Origin: Anaerolineae bacterium
GTDB taxonomy: Bacteria > Chloroflexota > Anaerolineae > B4-G1
NCBI GenBank assembly: GCA_016783285.1
Contig: JADHWW010000108.1
Coordinates: 1 to 39,547, forward strand
Direction of reading: 5' to 3'
DNA length: 39,547 nt
The translations under genes and the position numbers were made by a program. This document shows, one piece after another, positions 37,849 to 39,547 of this stretch; position 1 is the first letter of the stretch; each line of letters starts with the position of its first letter. The notes under the pieces were generated by a model. It saw only the letters and a list, made by a program, of their open reading frames with translations, did not search any database and was not told the origin of the DNA.

Positions 37849-39045
37849 CTATTGGACCAGGCAGGTAATCTTACATTCCTTCCTGTTCGTCTGCAACAGG
37901 ATGATGTTTTCGGGCACCTCTTTCAGGCTGATTTTCTTGGTGATCATGCGGGTCATGTCCATACCGCTGGCCATGCACTCGATCACTCTGGGGAATGTGC
38001 CGTGCCCGGAGTGGCCCTGGGAGCCGACGATGCGCGCTCTCCGCACCTGCAGCACTTCGCCAGTCACGGGCATCTTGGCCTCCGCCCGGGCCGTTACGAC
38101 GATGGTGCTGTTTAGCGTGCGGCCCTCCCAGATGACGCGCTCGATGTCGGGATAGACGATCTGCGGCAGCCCGGTCGCCTCCATAAAGAGATCGGCTCCC
38201 ATGCCGTCGGTCAGTTCCAAAACCCGATCGGCAAAGTTCTCCTCGAGCGGGTTGATGGCGTAATCCGCGCCCATTTTCAACGCCAGTGCGGCGCGATCTG
38301 CTTGCGGCTCAGAGATGATCACCTTGGAGGCCCCGGCCTTCTTGAGCACCGCGCAGGCAGCGACCCCAATCGGCCCCCCGCCCAGGATGACGACCCGGTC
38401 GCCCGGACGGATACCCCCGCCCCGCTCGATCACGGCGTTATAGGCCACGCTGGTGGGTTCTATCAGGCTGCCGGCCAGGAAGACGTCATCACCCTCGTAG
38501 GTGTCGGCCAATGGCTCCAGGCTCCACAGGGTCCTTGAGGGCACGACCACGTACTGGGCAAATGCGCCGTTGACGTTGAACCCGATCTCGTCCAGGTTCT
38601 CGCAGTGGTTGGGATAGCCGTCAGCACAGGGTTTACAATGTCCACACCACAACATCTCCTCTGTGGTGACCCGTTCGCCCCCCTGGAAGGGCTTGTTGGT
38701 GCGCTTATCCCGCGCCTTCTCTCCGGCCTCCACGACGACACCAGAGAATTCGTGCCCCAGAATGCAGGGGAACCCCGTCAGCCCCGGATAGTAGATGTAA
38801 CCGTCGTCGTCGGCCTGGGCCATGTGAACGTCCGAGCCGCAGATGCCACACGCCTTGACCTGCAGCAGCACCTCATCCGGCCCGGGGGTGGGAATGTCAT
38901 ACTCCCTTATCTCAAGCCGGGGGTTGCGGTACACCAGGCTACCCAGATAGGTCTGGCGACCGTCAACGTCTTTTGCCCCCAGTTTGAAATCGGGCTTGGG
39001 GTCCCAATCTGCAACCAGGGTTACGCCTTTCATTTTACCTTTCAT
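37849..39045 (-). CDS. iolM: scyllo-Inosose 3-dehydrogenase-like zinc alcohol dehydrogenase
   Basis: A 398-aa medium-chain dehydrogenase. CGICGSDVH (catalytic zinc), GHEFSGVV, the structural zinc site CGHCKPCADGYPNHC and the NAD fold GGGPIGVAA are all present. ADWDPKPDFKLGAKDVDG at the start, then LGSLVYRNP, GYIYYPGLTGFP and GSQGHSGHGTFPRVI are the words of the Thermotoga IolM (TM0412) enzyme, which oxidises scyllo-inosose in myo-inositol catabolism. I take the ATG at 39045, 8 nt after AAGGAGG; the ATG at 39051 is too close to it. It follows the creatininase-family gene by 45 nt. Confidence 0.75.
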   Translation of the reverse strand: MKGKMKGVTLVADWDPKPDFKLGAKDVDGRQTYLGSLVYRNPRLEIREYDIPTPGPDEVLLQVKACGICGSDVHMAQADDDGYIYYPGLTGFPCILGHEFSGVVVEAGEKARDKRTNKPFQGGERVTTEEMLWCGHCKPCADGYPNHCENLDEIGFNVNGAFAQYVVVPSRTLWSLEPLADTYEGDDVFLAGSLIEPTSVAYNAVIERGGGIRPGDRVVILGGGPIGVAACAVLKKAGASKVIISEPQADRAALALKMGADYAINPLEENFADRVLELTDGMGADLFMEATGLPQIVYPDIERVIWEGRTLNSTIVVTARAEAKMPVTGEVLQVRRARIVGSQGHSGHGTFPRVIECMASGMDMTRMITKKISLKEVPENIILLQTNRKECKITCLVQ

Positions 39046-39090
39046 TTGCATTTCCTCCTTAATAATCCGTCAATCCTGCTTATCTGTGTT

Positions 39091-39547
39091 CTACAGTCCC
39101 GAGCCCTGCCCAATCCGTGGCAGGCCGTACACCGGCTTCCAACCTTCGCTCCACGGCTCGCGCAGGTAGGGCTCCATCTCCGCCTCGGTGCGGAAGGTCG
39201 TCTCCTCCACCGGCGGCACGCTGCCCGACGGGAACGCCTCCAGGATCTGGTCATTGACCAGCGTCATGTAGCGCAGGATGGCGGCGAGGGGTCGCCTGGC
39301 CTTTTCCGCCGTGCCCGCCTTGGCCTTGCCGACAACACCCTCTGGCGTGCCCGCGAGTTCGATGGCAAAGTGTCCCTCGCCCTCCGACCAACGGCTGGGC
39401 CGGCTGAACGGCTCCACCGACTTGTCAAAGTGCCCGTCGGGCAGGTAACTCTTGCCCTCGGTGTTCACGGCGTACTCCATGTCCACCATCTCCGGGACGA
39501 GGAACAATCCCAGCGACGTCTCCGCCTCGGCGGCGTGGACAAAGTTG
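39091..39547 (-). CDS. iolN: Creatininase-family protein, likely IolN-type hydrolase (partial)
   Basis: The frame is open to the right edge; 152 C-terminal residues are visible, from NFVHAAEAETSLGLFLVPEM on. HAAEAETS corresponds to the HAGE-x-ETS metal-binding motif of the creatininase fold. The tail (EPYLREPWSEGWKPVYGLPR) is complete. Next to IolM, the closest fit is IolN (3-dehydro-scyllo-inosose hydrolase, TM0413 of Thermotoga), which opens the ring. A general creatinine amidohydrolase-like role cannot be excluded without the missing front. Gene order iolN-iolM agrees with Thermotoga. Confidence 0.6.
   Translation of the reverse strand, partial: NFVHAAEAETSLGLFLVPEMVDMEYAVNTEGKSYLPDGHFDKSVEPFSRPSRWSEGEGHFAIELAGTPEGVVGKAKAGTAEKARRPLAAILRYMTLVNDQILEAFPSGSVPPVEETTFRTEAEMEPYLREPWSEGWKPVYGLPRIGQGSGL

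Noticed and set aside
1..39547. CRISPR array or Cas10, Cas1, Cas2 or Cas3 genes for the RAMP operon
   Set aside because: I looked on both strands for spaced direct repeats and for GGDD-palm, HD-nuclease and integrase motifs in the proteins and found none. A short degenerate array cannot be ruled out by eye.

Overview
The window is a chromosomal segment of a GC-rich bacterium, most likely a member of the Chloroflexota (Anaerolineae-like). The reasons are the DUF5678 plus retropepsin-like pair, the many orphan toxin-antitoxin style genes, the Thermotoga-type inositol genes, and above all the large number of short palindromic or multi-hairpin repeats, several of them read through in frame inside genes. 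The assignment is an inference from gene content, not from a marker phylogeny.

Left end (1-6.1 kb): a repeat-rich accessory stretch. It holds the start of a secreted protein, a decayed secreted peptide, a PemK/MazF-type toxin with an overlapping small antitoxin candidate, a minimal nucleotidyltransferase whose overlapping partner is cut by a 132-bp element with 13-bp terminal inverted repeats, a large secreted CHAP/PKD protein, an antitoxin-like orphan and a small glycine-rich hydrophobic peptide. An 82-bp promoter-bearing module occurs twice.

Centre (6.1-19.6 kb): the most interesting part. A minus-strand operon starts at a clear promoter near 16.97 kb. It encodes a 1074-aa protein with three RAMP (Cas7-like) segments, an unknown zinc-finger protein, a Cas6-like RAMP protein and a SWIM-SNF2 helicase, followed by DUF5678, a retropepsin-like protease and a frameshifted SWIM protein. 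Genes overlap by 17 and 26 nt at the front of the operon. There is no Cas10, no adaptation gene and no CRISPR array in the window. A HerA/VirD4-like ATPase is transcribed divergently from the same 174-bp intergenic region. I read this as a candidate RAMP ribonucleoprotein system coupled to an SNF2 helicase.

Right of it (19.6-30.9 kb) lie mostly housekeeping genes: HicB-like protein, diacylglycerol-kinase family lipid kinase, ribosomal protein L25, tRNA-Thr(CGT), a ResB-type cytochrome c assembly pair, uridine kinase, GT2 glycosyltransferase, MBL-fold hydrolase, glutamine synthetase and aspartyl-tRNA synthetase. Between glnA and the MBL gene is a promoter followed by a roughly 170-nt region with a long closing stem, a candidate structured RNA (6S-like). 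Two multi-hairpin elements (24.33 and 28.46 kb) share a fixed layout while their stems differ but stay paired. A 39-bp inverted repeat brackets the MBL gene.

Right end (30.9-39.5 kb): DUF4870/TM2 membrane proteins, an Rpn-type PD-(D/E)XK protein with a QQGL repeat tail, two polytopic GT-C-like membrane proteins carrying in-frame palindromic repeat insertions, a zinc-ribbon membrane protein, a DegV protein behind a consensus promoter, and a two-gene iolN-iolM pair suggesting myo-inositol catabolism.
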